Assembly (NCBI RefSeq): GCF_003856835.1
Contig: NZ_CP034145.1
Location: 2,914,001-2,978,000, forward strand
Reading direction: 5' to 3'
DNA length: 64,000 nt
Source of the DNA: Haloplanus aerogenes
GTDB taxonomy: Archaea > Halobacteriota > Halobacteria > Halobacteriales > Haloferacaceae
Shown here: piece by piece, positions 54,722-62,433 of the stretch
Numbering within the stretch: position 1 is the stretch's first letter
How the letters are laid out: each line of letters begins with the position of its first letter
Position numbers and translations under genes: made by a program
Notes under the pieces: model-generated
Seen by the model: the letters and a program-made list of their open reading frames with translations, nothing else
Told to the model about the DNA's origin: nothing
The model's database searches: none

Positions 54722-55660
54722 TCAGCCGTCCGGACCCTTCGCCTGCCGCCATCCGACGCGACGCAGTCGGGCGTTCACGGCGCGTTCGACCGCCGGCGAC
54801 GCGAGACCGACGCTCGCGAGAATGGCTGCGCCACCGAGGGCGATGGCGGGCGTGAACGGTTCGCCGAGGAGAAGGACGCCGAGGACGACCGTCGTCAGCG
54901 GTTCGCTCGTGCTGACGATGCTGGCCGTACTCGCCGGGATGCGCGCCAGTCCGGCGGTGAAGAGGATCATCGGCAGGAGCGTCCCGACGACGGTGATACC
55001 GGCGATCAGGCGCCAGTGCGCCGGCGTCGCCGGCGCCGAGAGCGTCCCTGTCCCGACGCCGTACAGCAGGACGGCGGCCGTCACGCCGAGGAAGACGTAC
55101 GCCGCGTGCGTCAGCGGGGGAATCGTCTCGACCATGACCCGCGATCCGGTGGAGTACGCCGTGTAGGCCAGCGAGGCGAGACCGACGAGGACGAGTCCCG
55201 GCAGGCCGACGGCCGACCCACCGCCGGCGACGAGGGCGACGCCGCCGAGCGCGGCGATCAGGGCGAGCGCCTTCGGGACCGTGATCGGTTCGTCGAGCGC
55301 GACCGCCGAGACGAGCGTCACCTGCACCGGGTAAGTAAAGAGGACCAGCGTCGCGACGCCTGCCGAGAGCCACGCCAGACTCTCGAAGTAGGCGATGGCC
55401 ATGAACCCGTACACCAGTCCGAGCGCGAGTTCGACGGCCAGCGTCCGGCCACGGAGGCGAACGGGCGTCCCACGTCGGAGGAGATACGCCCAGAGGATCG
55501 CCGTCGCGGCGACGAAGCGAGCGGCGAGAAGGGTCGCCGTCGGCAGATTCGCGCTCCGAGCGAGTTCGCCGAAGATGCCGAGCGTGCCGAAGAGGGCCGC
55601 GCCAGCAACGACGAGGGCGACGCCGGTTCCGTCGCCCATCCCCACTCTATCGGCGTCCAT
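54722..55660 (-). CDS. EamA/DMT-family transporter
   Basis: 312 residues, about ten membrane helices in two EamA repeats (LVVAGAALFGTLGIFGELAR ... YFESLAWLSAGVATLVLFTY; SLAYTAYSTGSRVMVETIPP ... VSTSEPLTTVVLGVLLLGEP). The signature GVALVVAGAALFGT and late GEPFTP motif are typical of DMT exporters. Substrate unknown. Tail-to-tail with mscS, 1 bp apart. Confidence 0.85.
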   Translation of the reverse strand: MDADRVGMGDGTGVALVVAGAALFGTLGIFGELARSANLPTATLLAARFVAATAILWAYLLRRGTPVRLRGRTLAVELALGLVYGFMAIAYFESLAWLSAGVATLVLFTYPVQVTLVSAVALDEPITVPKALALIAALGGVALVAGGGSAVGLPGLVLVGLASLAYTAYSTGSRVMVETIPPLTHAAYVFLGVTAAVLLYGVGTGTLSAPATPAHWRLIAGITVVGTLLPMILFTAGLARIPASTASIVSTSEPLTTVVLGVLLLGEPFTPAIALGGAAILASVGLASPAVERAVNARLRRVGWRQAKGPDG

Positions 55661-55824
55661 ACCGTCTCCAGCGCCTCACGAAACAACTACCTGCCGGATA
55701 TGAGGATGACCCGTTTAAGTAGGCGACGGTACCGACCCCGTCGACGTTCAATTCGGCTAAACTCGGATTCATTCGTCCCGAACCGTCGACCCGGTTTATC
55801 ATCGTGGGGTCACAGGCCCCGAAT

Positions 55825-56508
55825 ATGGGAGACGGTGATGTCGATCAGCCGACAGCGTCGCGACGTGACTACCTCCGGGCGGCCGGCGGCCTCGCCGCCG
55901 CGGGTGTCGCCGGACTGGCCGGGTGTATGGGCGGTGCCGAGGCAACGACCGGGACGCTCGCGACCCAAGTGAGCGACCAACCCGGCGCCATCTCCGACTT
56001 CGAAACCTGTGTCGTCACCATCGCGGGTATCTGGGTGAAGCCGGGGACGGAGGACGAGGAGTCGACGGCGACGGCTACTTCAACGGCGACGAGTACCGAG
56101 TCGGACGGCGAAGCCGACGAGGACGATGCCCGCGAATACTACGAGTTCGACGAGCCACAGGAAGCGGATCTGGTAAAGCTACAGGGCGACCGGACGGCGC
56201 TCGTCGACGAACAGGAACTGGAGACCGGCCAGTACGCGTTCCTCCAACTCGACGTGACGGGCGTCGACGCCACGCTCGCGGACGGCGGCGAGGCGACGGT
56301 GGAGACGCCCGGGAATGCGCCGCTCAAGTTCAACCAGTCCTTCGAGATTCGGGCGGACACGCGGACGACGTTCACGGCCGACTTCACGCCGGTTCGACGG
56401 GGACGGAGCGGCTCGTACCTCCTCCAGCCAGTCGCCAGCGAGACGAGCGTGAGCTACGAATCGGCCGAGTCGACGGTGACGGGAACGGCGACGGAAACGA
56501 GCGGGTGA
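55825..56508 (+). CDS. DUF4382 Tat lipoprotein
   Basis: 227 residues from the ATG at 55825. RR motif (SRRDYLRAAGG) with lipobox GLAGC (Cys 34), then the DUF4382 domain: TLATQVSDQPGAISDFETCV opens it and GQYAFLQLDVTG/ NAPLKFNQSFEI-type strands follow, interrupted by an acidic low-complexity loop (TATATSTATSTESDGEADED) at about 75-100. Surface protein of unknown role. Confidence 0.8.
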   Translation: MGDGDVDQPTASRRDYLRAAGGLAAAGVAGLAGCMGGAEATTGTLATQVSDQPGAISDFETCVVTIAGIWVKPGTEDEESTATATSTATSTESDGEADEDDAREYYEFDEPQEADLVKLQGDRTALVDEQELETGQYAFLQLDVTGVDATLADGGEATVETPGNAPLKFNQSFEIRADTRTTFTADFTPVRRGRSGSYLLQPVASETSVSYESAESTVTGTATETSG

Positions 56509-56525
56509 GGGTGGGAGTCGGTAGG

Positions 56526-56552
56526 CCGACGTACTTCGGTCTATCGGCCGAA
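56526..56552 (+). repeat. 27-bp direct repeat, copy 1
   Basis: Begins CCGACGTACTTCGG and ends CTATCGGCCGAA. Copy 2 is at 56634-56660 and differs at one base. Each copy contains near-inverted arms TTCGG.. and ..CGGCCGAA able to form a short stem. Confidence 0.8.
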
Positions 56553-56587
56553 TTTCCGCGGGACTCGCTGGCGCTCGCCCCGCGACA

Positions 56588-56619
56588 TTTGGACGCTTCG
56601 CTGCCACTCAGCGTCCAAA
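56588..56619. terminator. hairpin between convergent genes
   Basis: Perfect 10-bp arms 56588-56597 and 56610-56619 (TTTGGACGCT and complement) with a 12-nt loop, centred between the convergent DUF4382 and uppS2 genes. Probably part of a bidirectional terminator. Confidence 0.6.
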
Positions 56620-56633
56620 CTACCGTCGGCAAA

Positions 56634-56660
56634 CCGACGTACTTCGGCCTATCGGCCGAA
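56634..56660 (+). repeat. 27-bp direct repeat, copy 2 (overlaps the uppS2 stop)
   Basis: Same block as at 56526-56552, 108 bp further on, with a perfect TTCGGCC-TATC-GGCCGAA hairpin. It covers the uppS2 stop codon at 56649-56651 and its last codons, so it sets the C-terminus of that protein. Confidence 0.8.
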
Positions 56661-57257
56661 CCGCCGCTGCCGATTCTGGTAGTCCAACACGGCACGGAGG
56701 TAGTCCCGCTTGCGCACGTCCCGCCAGTTCACGTCGGTGAAGTAGAGTTCGGAGTAGACGGACTGCCAGATCATGAAATCGGAGAGGCGTTCGGCGCCGG
56801 TCTTGATGAGCAGGTCGGGTTCGTCCGGGAAGACGAGGCGACGCTCCACGTCAGCCTCGTCCACGTCGGCGGGGTCGAGGTCGCCGGCGTCGACCTCCTC
56901 CGCCAGCGAGCGGACGGCGGCCGCGAACTCACCCTTGCCGCCGAGGCCGACGTTCACCTGCACGGGCGCCGAGACGGGGTCGGTGTCGTCGGGGGCGCGG
57001 ACGGCGACCTGTCGAGGGGCGTCGATAGCCCGGAGTTCGCGATCCAGCGTCGGGACGACGGCCTCGTCGAGGACGCTCACCGAGACGGTGGCGCGCTCGG
57101 CGCCGTAGTCGAAGACCCAGCGGAGGACGCGTTCGAGGCGGTTGTACGCCCCCTGTTCCAGCAGGTCACGCTCGGTGAGGACGAGCGCGACGTGTGCGGG
57201 GGGATCGCCGGGATGGACGCGCTGTTTGAGCGCGAGGTATCGGTCGTACAGGCCCAC
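56649..57257 (-). CDS. cis-prenyltransferase homologue without catalytic loop (UppS2, NgBR-like)
   Basis: 202 residues, GTG start at 57257, shorter than normal UppS (~250). The C-terminal half is well kept: DLLIKTGAERLSDFMIWQSV, YSELYFTDVNWRDVRKRDYL, DYQNRQRRFGR, with an RxG motif (RFG 199-201). The N-terminal half lacks the DGNRRWA phosphate-binding loop: after HVALVL the sequence reads TERDLLEQGAY, so the catalytic Asp is gone. This mirrors eukaryotic NgBR/Nus1, the non-catalytic partner of DHDDS. It is therefore probably a subunit of UppS1 rather than an enzyme by itself. Divergent (100 bp) from a DUF92 gene. Confidence 0.85.
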   Translation of the reverse strand: MGLYDRYLALKQRVHPGDPPAHVALVLTERDLLEQGAYNRLERVLRWVFDYGAERATVSVSVLDEAVVPTLDRELRAIDAPRQVAVRAPDDTDPVSAPVQVNVGLGGKGEFAAAVRSLAEEVDAGDLDPADVDEADVERRLVFPDEPDLLIKTGAERLSDFMIWQSVYSELYFTDVNWRDVRKRDYLRAVLDYQNRQRRFGR

Positions 57258-57356
57258 GGCCGCAACAGGCGTCCGCAGCCCAAAAATTCACGGATTCGGG
57301 GAACGCGAGCAGGCCGTGTCGGGAGGGTTAAGTGGCCGTCCGAGGTAGCGGACGGT

Positions 57357-58670
57357 GTGACGTCCACCCTTCGACGGGCCGGAGGGTTCGCAGCGGTCGG
57401 GACGCTCGCGCTCGCCGCCCCCGAACTCGGGACGGCGGCGGCCGCCCCCTTCGCCATCGTGGCGCTCCTCGCCGCGTTCGTCGTGGACGAGGGGCCGGTG
57501 TTCGAACTCTTCGCCCGGCCACAGGATCGGCGCGACGGCCGTCTCAACGGCCTCGCCGGCTTCGCGCTGGCCGCTACCGGTCTCGCTATCCTGTCGACGG
57601 CGCCGCGAGAGTCCATGCCGACGGCCGTCTTCGTCGCCGCCATCCTCGTCGTCGCCTACGGCAACGTGGGGGCACGCGCCGTCGAACAGTGGTGGACCGA
57701 TCCCGGCCGCGCCATCGCCGGCTTCAGCGTCGTGGCCTTCCTCGCCGCCGTCGCCGGCCAGCTCGTCGTCGGGTGGAATCTCGGGGGCGTTCCCGACCTC
57801 GCCGCCGTCGTCTTCCTCGCCGCCGCCGGGGCGCTGGTGGCGGCGCTCCTGCGGTCGATGCTCTACGAGCGCGACGACCCCATCGTGATGCTGTCGACCG
57901 GCCTCTTGCTGTGGCTGTTTCACGCCATCGGCGTCGAGTCGGGGCTCGTCGAAGTCAGCGTCGCCCTCACCGTGACCGTCGCCCTCGGCTACGTCTCCTA
58001 CCGGACGGGCACCGCGTCGGTACCGGGGATGGTGACGGGCGTCTTGCTGGGCCTCCTCACCATCGTCTTCGGCGGCGTCGGGTGGTTCGCCATCCTCATC
58101 GCCTTCTTCGCCATCGGCGGCCTCTCCGCGAAGTACAAGTACGCGGAGAAAGAGCGCCGCGGGGCCGCCGAGGACAACGAGGGGGCTCGGGGGAGCGGGA
58201 ACGTCCTCGGCAACGCCGCCGTCGCCCTCGTGGCCGTCATCGGCTTCGCCGCCAGTACGGGAATGCAGGTCGACAGCACCCTCTTTCGCTTCGCCTTCAC
58301 CGGATCGCTCGCCGCCGCGATGAGCGACACGCTCTCCAGCGAGATCGGCGTCCTCTTCGACGAGCCCCGACTCATCACGACGCTCGAACGCGTCGACCCC
58401 GGCACGGACGGCGGCATCACGTGGCAGGGCTACGTCGTCGGCGTCGTCGGCGCGGCCCTGGTTGCGGGCGTCGCCGTCGCCGTCTTCACGTTCGACGTTC
58501 CCGGCCTCGCTGCCCTGACCGTCGTCGTCGGCGGCGTCGCGGGCATGACCGTCGACAGCATCCTCGGGGCGACGCTCGAGGGCGGCCGCGTCGGTAATCA
58601 GACCGTCAACTTCCTCGGCACCCTCGCCGGCGCCGTCGTGAGCGCGGTGCTCGCCGTTGCCCTGCTGTGA
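57357..58670 (+). CDS. DUF92 membrane protein (VTE6/TMEM19-like)
   Basis: 437 residues from a GTG at 57357; ~12 membrane helices. The C-terminal ~230 residues hold DUF92 signatures: GNVLGNAAVALVAVIGFAAS, AAMSDTLSSEIGVLFDEPRL and VDPGTDGGITWQGYVVGVVG. The plant member VTE6 is a phytyl-phosphate kinase and the family is related to polyprenol kinases. The N-terminal ~200 residues (dolichol-kinase-like hydrophobic region) are extra. Being divergent from uppS2, it may phosphorylate polyprenols or recycle polyprenyl phosphate; this is inference. Stop codon overlaps the next start. Confidence 0.8.
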   Translation: MTSTLRRAGGFAAVGTLALAAPELGTAAAAPFAIVALLAAFVVDEGPVFELFARPQDRRDGRLNGLAGFALAATGLAILSTAPRESMPTAVFVAAILVVAYGNVGARAVEQWWTDPGRAIAGFSVVAFLAAVAGQLVVGWNLGGVPDLAAVVFLAAAGALVAALLRSMLYERDDPIVMLSTGLLLWLFHAIGVESGLVEVSVALTVTVALGYVSYRTGTASVPGMVTGVLLGLLTIVFGGVGWFAILIAFFAIGGLSAKYKYAEKERRGAAEDNEGARGSGNVLGNAAVALVAVIGFAASTGMQVDSTLFRFAFTGSLAAAMSDTLSSEIGVLFDEPRLITTLERVDPGTDGGITWQGYVVGVVGAALVAGVAVAVFTFDVPGLAALTVVVGGVAGMTVDSILGATLEGGRVGNQTVNFLGTLAGAVVSAVLAVALL

Positions 58671-59083
58671 CCGTGATCCGCCCGGCGATTCCCGCCGACC
58701 AGCCGGCACTCGTCCGCCTCCAGTCGCACCTGCCGGAGCCGAGTCCCGGCTTGCTCGCCGGTACTCTCGACGAGACGGCGCTCACGCCGGCGACGGTGCT
58801 GGTGTCCGTAGAGGGAACGGAACCGGTCGGCTACCTCCTCGCCGTCCCCGGCGACGACACTACCTACGTCGCGGAACTCGTCGTCGCTCCCGACTACCGA
58901 CGCGAAGGCCGGGCGAAGGCGTTGCTTTCGGCGTGTGCCGAGGACGGGTCGTCGCTGACCGTCACCGTCGCCCCGGACAACGAGGCGGCGCGGACGCTGT
59001 ACGAGGCCTGTGGGTTCGAGAAGGAACGACGCCTGCCGGACTTTTTCGACGATGGCCCGGCGCTGCTGTACCGGCGCGACTAG
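58667..59083 (+). CDS. GNAT-family N-acetyltransferase
   Basis: 138 residues, GTG at 58667 overlapping the previous TGA. GNAT core: IRPAIPADQPALVRLQ, YVAELVVAPDYRREGRAKAL (acetyl-CoA loop) and TVTVAPDNEAARTLYEACGF. Acceptor unknown. Convergent with dnaG, 4-nt overlap of stops. Confidence 0.9.
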   Translation: MTVIRPAIPADQPALVRLQSHLPEPSPGLLAGTLDETALTPATVLVSVEGTEPVGYLLAVPGDDTTYVAELVVAPDYRREGRAKALLSACAEDGSSLTVTVAPDNEAARTLYEACGFEKERRLPDFFDDGPALLYRRD

Positions 59084-60456
59084 TCGGCGGTGGCGAACTG
59101 GTCGATGGTGCGTACGCGTACGTCGACCGGCGTTTTCACCATCTCGCCGGCCGACCGCGCCACGATCTGTTCGACGCCACGCTGGGCCGCCACGTCGAGG
59201 ATCCGCTGGGTCAACTGACCGTCGAGGACGAGCGCGTACGGTGCGGGGTCGGCCTCGCTTATCGCGTCGAACGCCTCGCCCGCCGGCACCGTCTCGATGG
59301 GTTCGAAGTCGGCGTCGAGGAGACGTGCCGACTCCGTCTCCGCGTCGACGATGGCGCGGACGTGGCCGCGGAGGGTCGAGGGGGTGTCGTCGGTCGCCGC
59401 GTCGGCGTCAGTATCGTCGTCGGCATCCGCGTCGGCGTCGACATCCGCCGTTTCGTCGGCAGCGTCGTCCGGTTCGGGGGGCGCGTCCGCCTCGTCGTCC
59501 GTCGATCCGACCGTCCCAACCGTCGTCGAGGCTTCGGGTGTCACTCCCGCGTCGCCGACGGAGACGGCGGCCGTGGGGGGCGTCGTCTCGGTTACCGTCG
59601 ACTCCTCGTCCACCGCGTCCGCCGCAGGCGACATCGCAGGCCCCTCGTCGTCCGCGAAGAGGTCACCGTACGGCGTCTTGTCGCGCAGCGCGGACATGAC
59701 CTCGTGGCGAGCCAGATCCTCGACCGACCGCCCCTCGGGCGCGAAGACGACGTAGTCCACGTCGCCCACCTGCGCGAGTTCGCGCAGGATGAGTTCGCCG
59801 CCCCGGTCGCCGTCGAGGAAGGCCGTGACCGTCCGGTCCTCGGTCAGGTCCGCGATGGGGTCGGGGACGTTCGTCCCCTCCACCGCCACGGCGTTCTTGA
59901 TGCCGTACTGGAGGAGGGTGAGTACGTCCGCCCGACCCTCGACGACGATGATGGCGTCGGAGTCGGCCACGCGCGGCCCGGCGGGGAGGCCGTGATACTC
60001 GGTGATGTCCTCGATACGGACGCTCTCGCGCACCTCCTCCAGAATCTTGGAGGAGTCCATGACGCTCTCGTCGAACGACCCCGCGAGCAGTTCCTTCGCG
60101 CGGTCGATCACCTGTCGGCGCTTGGCCTCGCGCACGTCCTCGATATTTGTCACTTCGACGGAGGCCTGACAGGGACCGACGCGGTCGATGGTCTCCAGCG
60201 AGGCGGCGAGAATAGCCGTCTCCACCTTGTCGAGGCTGCTGGCGATGGTGATCCGGCCGAACGACTGGCCGTTCTCGCTGTCGATCTGTACGTCTATCCG
60301 CCCGACTTTCGAGGACTGCTGGAGGTCCCGGAGATCGAGTTCGTCGCCGAGCAGGCCCTCGGTCTGCCCGAAGACGGCGCCGACCACGTCGCTTCGCTCC
60401 ACGACGCCGTCGGCCGCGATCGATGCGTGAATGAGGTATTTGGCTGTATCGTCCAT
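59080..60456 (-). CDS. dnaG: archaeal DnaG primase
   Basis: 458 residues from the ATG at 60456; the frame is open upstream but the MDDTAKYLIHASIAADGVVE start is conserved. TOPRIM domain at about 170-260: IIVVEGRADVLTLLQYGIKN (Glu) and VTAFLDGDRGGELILREL (DxD). C-terminal to it is a long acidic Thr/Asp/Ala insert (~275-375, including DADADADDDTDADAA), then a small alpha/beta domain (RILDVAAQRGVEQIVARSAG). Archaeal DnaG associates with the exosome and can prime DNA; in haloarchaea an RNA-degradation role is most likely. It starts a divergent pair with the MOSC gene. Confidence 0.93.
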   Translation of the reverse strand: MDDTAKYLIHASIAADGVVERSDVVGAVFGQTEGLLGDELDLRDLQQSSKVGRIDVQIDSENGQSFGRITIASSLDKVETAILAASLETIDRVGPCQASVEVTNIEDVREAKRRQVIDRAKELLAGSFDESVMDSSKILEEVRESVRIEDITEYHGLPAGPRVADSDAIIVVEGRADVLTLLQYGIKNAVAVEGTNVPDPIADLTEDRTVTAFLDGDRGGELILRELAQVGDVDYVVFAPEGRSVEDLARHEVMSALRDKTPYGDLFADDEGPAMSPAADAVDEESTVTETTPPTAAVSVGDAGVTPEASTTVGTVGSTDDEADAPPEPDDAADETADVDADADADDDTDADAATDDTPSTLRGHVRAIVDAETESARLLDADFEPIETVPAGEAFDAISEADPAPYALVLDGQLTQRILDVAAQRGVEQIVARSAGEMVKTPVDVRVRTIDQFATAD

Positions 60457-60514
60457 TGATGATCCCCTCGACGGGGTGGTGATGATGATGGTTCCATGGG
60501 GCGACCCATGTACG

Positions 60515-60525
60515 CATATATACTT
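60515..60525 (-). promoter_or_regulatory. TATA-like element of dnaG
   Basis: On the minus strand, AAAAGTATATATGCG about 60 nt before the dnaG ATG is the best TATA match in the 154-bp divergent gap. Confidence 0.5.
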
Positions 60526-60610
60526 TTCGGGCGCGCGGGAAATACCTGTCGTACTGCCGATTCGATTCGGCCACCAACCGTTATGCGCGACCCGATCCAA
60601 CTGCCGCCCG

Positions 60611-61480
60611 ATGGCACACATCGAGCGACTGCGGCTGTATCCGGTGAAAGGTCTCGACGGCATCGAGGTCGAGTCGGCCCGGATCACGGCGGCCGGCACG
60701 CTCGCCGGCGACCGCGAGTTCGCCATGTGCGACCCCGAGGCAGGGACGATAGCGACGGGATCGGACATGCAGACGCTCGCGTACAACGGCAAGCAGACCG
60801 ACCGGATTCACGACGTGCGGACCGATTTCGACCCCGAGACGAGCGTGTTGACCGTCGAGCCGAAAGCAGGGGGTGATCGCCGGCGGTTCGACCTCTCGAC
60901 CGAGGACGGACGGATGGAGGCGAGCGAGTGGTTCGGCGACTTCGTCGGCGACCCGGTCGAGTTCCGCCGCCACGAACCACCGGCGTTCGTCGACCGGCCC
61001 GACGCCGGCCCGTCGATCATCAGTACGGCAACGCTAGAGGAAGTCGCATCGTGGTTCGACGACATGACCGTCGAGGGCGCCCGCCGTCGTCTCCGCGCCA
61101 ACGTCGAAATCGGCGGCGTCCCCGCGTTCTGGGAGGATCGGTTCGTCGGAGAGCGGAGCTCTCCGGGCTCCCGGACTTCGTCCGAGAACGTCGGAGACGG
61201 CGCTCCCGGCTTCGTCGTCGGCGAGGGAGACGATCCGATCGAATTCGAGGGGTCCGAACCCTGTGCCCGGTGTGTCGTCCCCAGTCGTGACCCCGAGACG
61301 GGCGACCCGCTCCCCGAGTTCAGGGAGCGGTTCGTCGAGCGCCGCGAGGCCACCTTCCCCGAGTGGGCCGACCCGGACGCGTTCCCCCACTTCTACACCG
61401 TCATGCTCATCTCTCGGGTGCCCGAGGCGTCGCGAGAGCGGTCGATTTCGGTCGGGGACGCGGTGCAGGTTCGGGACTGA
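60611..61480 (+). CDS. MOSC domain protein
   Basis: 289 residues from the ATG at 60611. MOSC-N beta-barrel (HIERLRLYPVKGLDGIEVES, GDREFAMCDPE) and the MOSC domain with RRLRANVEIGGVPAFWEDRF and the key cysteine in GSEPCARCVVPSRDPETGDP. MOSC proteins carry sulfur or reduce N-hydroxylated compounds (mARC). Residues ~181-200 (SSPGSRTSSENVGDGAPG) are an insert without family similarity, encoded by short inverted repeats. Possible Moco-dependent partner; no Moco gene adjacent. Confidence 0.87.
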   Translation: MAHIERLRLYPVKGLDGIEVESARITAAGTLAGDREFAMCDPEAGTIATGSDMQTLAYNGKQTDRIHDVRTDFDPETSVLTVEPKAGGDRRRFDLSTEDGRMEASEWFGDFVGDPVEFRRHEPPAFVDRPDAGPSIISTATLEEVASWFDDMTVEGARRRLRANVEIGGVPAFWEDRFVGERSSPGSRTSSENVGDGAPGFVVGEGDDPIEFEGSEPCARCVVPSRDPETGDPLPEFRERFVERREATFPEWADPDAFPHFYTVMLISRVPEASRERSISVGDAVQVRD

Positions 61481-61542
61481 TCCGGGCCGCTGTAAACGTA
61501 CGGCGGGCGGAGAGTTATGCCGCGTCGCCGCCTCTGTCCAGT

Positions 61543-62370
61543 ATGTCGTCGAGGCCCACCGTGGACGTGCCCACGGCCGTCCTCCGAACCCTGTCGCCAC
61601 GGGGCAAAGTCGCCGTCGCAGTCGGGACCTACCTACTCTGGGCGCTGACGACGTGGACGCTGGAGGGCCGCCTGCTGACGCTCCAGCGCCCCGAGGCGAC
61701 GCTGGATCGACTCCTCTATACGGGCGTCGCCAACGTCCTGATCGGCACGCTGTTCGCGTGCTGGATCGCCCGAACGTTCGTCGACGCGGGCTTCACCACC
61801 CGCGCTCGCCTCGGCCTTCGCTCGGTGCGGCGCACCCTCCTCGCCAGCGCCGTCGGCGCGGGTGCTGGAGTCGCACTGTACGTCGCGCAGGGACCGCCGA
61901 CGACGGACCCGGTCGTGACGCTGAACGCCTTCTCGCAGGTTCTGCCCGTCTCCATCGCGGAACTCGCGGTTTGCTGGCTCCTCGTCGGCGGGAGCGTCGA
62001 AGCGGCGTTGCGAACGCGCGTGCCCGACGCGGTGGCCCGCGCCGGTGCGCTCGTCGTCGCCAGCGCGTTGTTCGGGCTCTATCACGTCGCTCACAGCCCA
62101 CCGTTCAACACCGTCGAGACCATCGCACTTCTGACGGTCGTGAGTCTCGGGACGGGCGCGTTCTTCTTCGTCGGCCGGTCGGCCTACGGCGCGCTCGTCT
62201 TCCACAATTTCCTCGCGCTGTTCGGCGTCACGTCGGCGCTGGCGGCGGCCGGGCGGTTGGCGGCGTATCGTGCGCCCGTCTGGCCGTTGCTCGTGACTGG
62301 TGTCGTCGCCCTCCTCGTCTTCGTGGGGGCGGAGCGAGTGGGCTGGCACGGCGGTGTCGACACGCCGTGA
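61543..62370 (+). CDS. CPBP-like intramembrane protease family protein (degenerate)
   Basis: 275 residues from the ATG at 61543 with about seven to eight membrane helices. The three CPBP motifs are present in weak form: GGSVEAALRTR (one Glu instead of EE), FGLYHVAHS and FHNFLALFG. Complete members cleave CAAX-type or bacteriocin-related substrates in the membrane; loss of the first Glu makes activity doubtful. Confidence 0.65.
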   Translation: MSSRPTVDVPTAVLRTLSPRGKVAVAVGTYLLWALTTWTLEGRLLTLQRPEATLDRLLYTGVANVLIGTLFACWIARTFVDAGFTTRARLGLRSVRRTLLASAVGAGAGVALYVAQGPPTTDPVVTLNAFSQVLPVSIAELAVCWLLVGGSVEAALRTRVPDAVARAGALVVASALFGLYHVAHSPPFNTVETIALLTVVSLGTGAFFFVGRSAYGALVFHNFLALFGVTSALAAAGRLAAYRAPVWPLLVTGVVALLVFVGAERVGWHGGVDTP

Positions 62371-62400
62371 GCCGGCGTCACAGGGCGCGACCGGCTTGAC

Positions 62401-62410
62401 GGGATATATA
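62401..62410 (+). promoter_or_regulatory. TATA box of the HFX_2341-family gene
   Basis: GGGATATATA, ~27 nt before the ATG at 62434, implies a leaderless transcript. Confidence 0.6.
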
Positions 62411-62433
62411 ACGCTCCCGGCACAGTAACAGGT

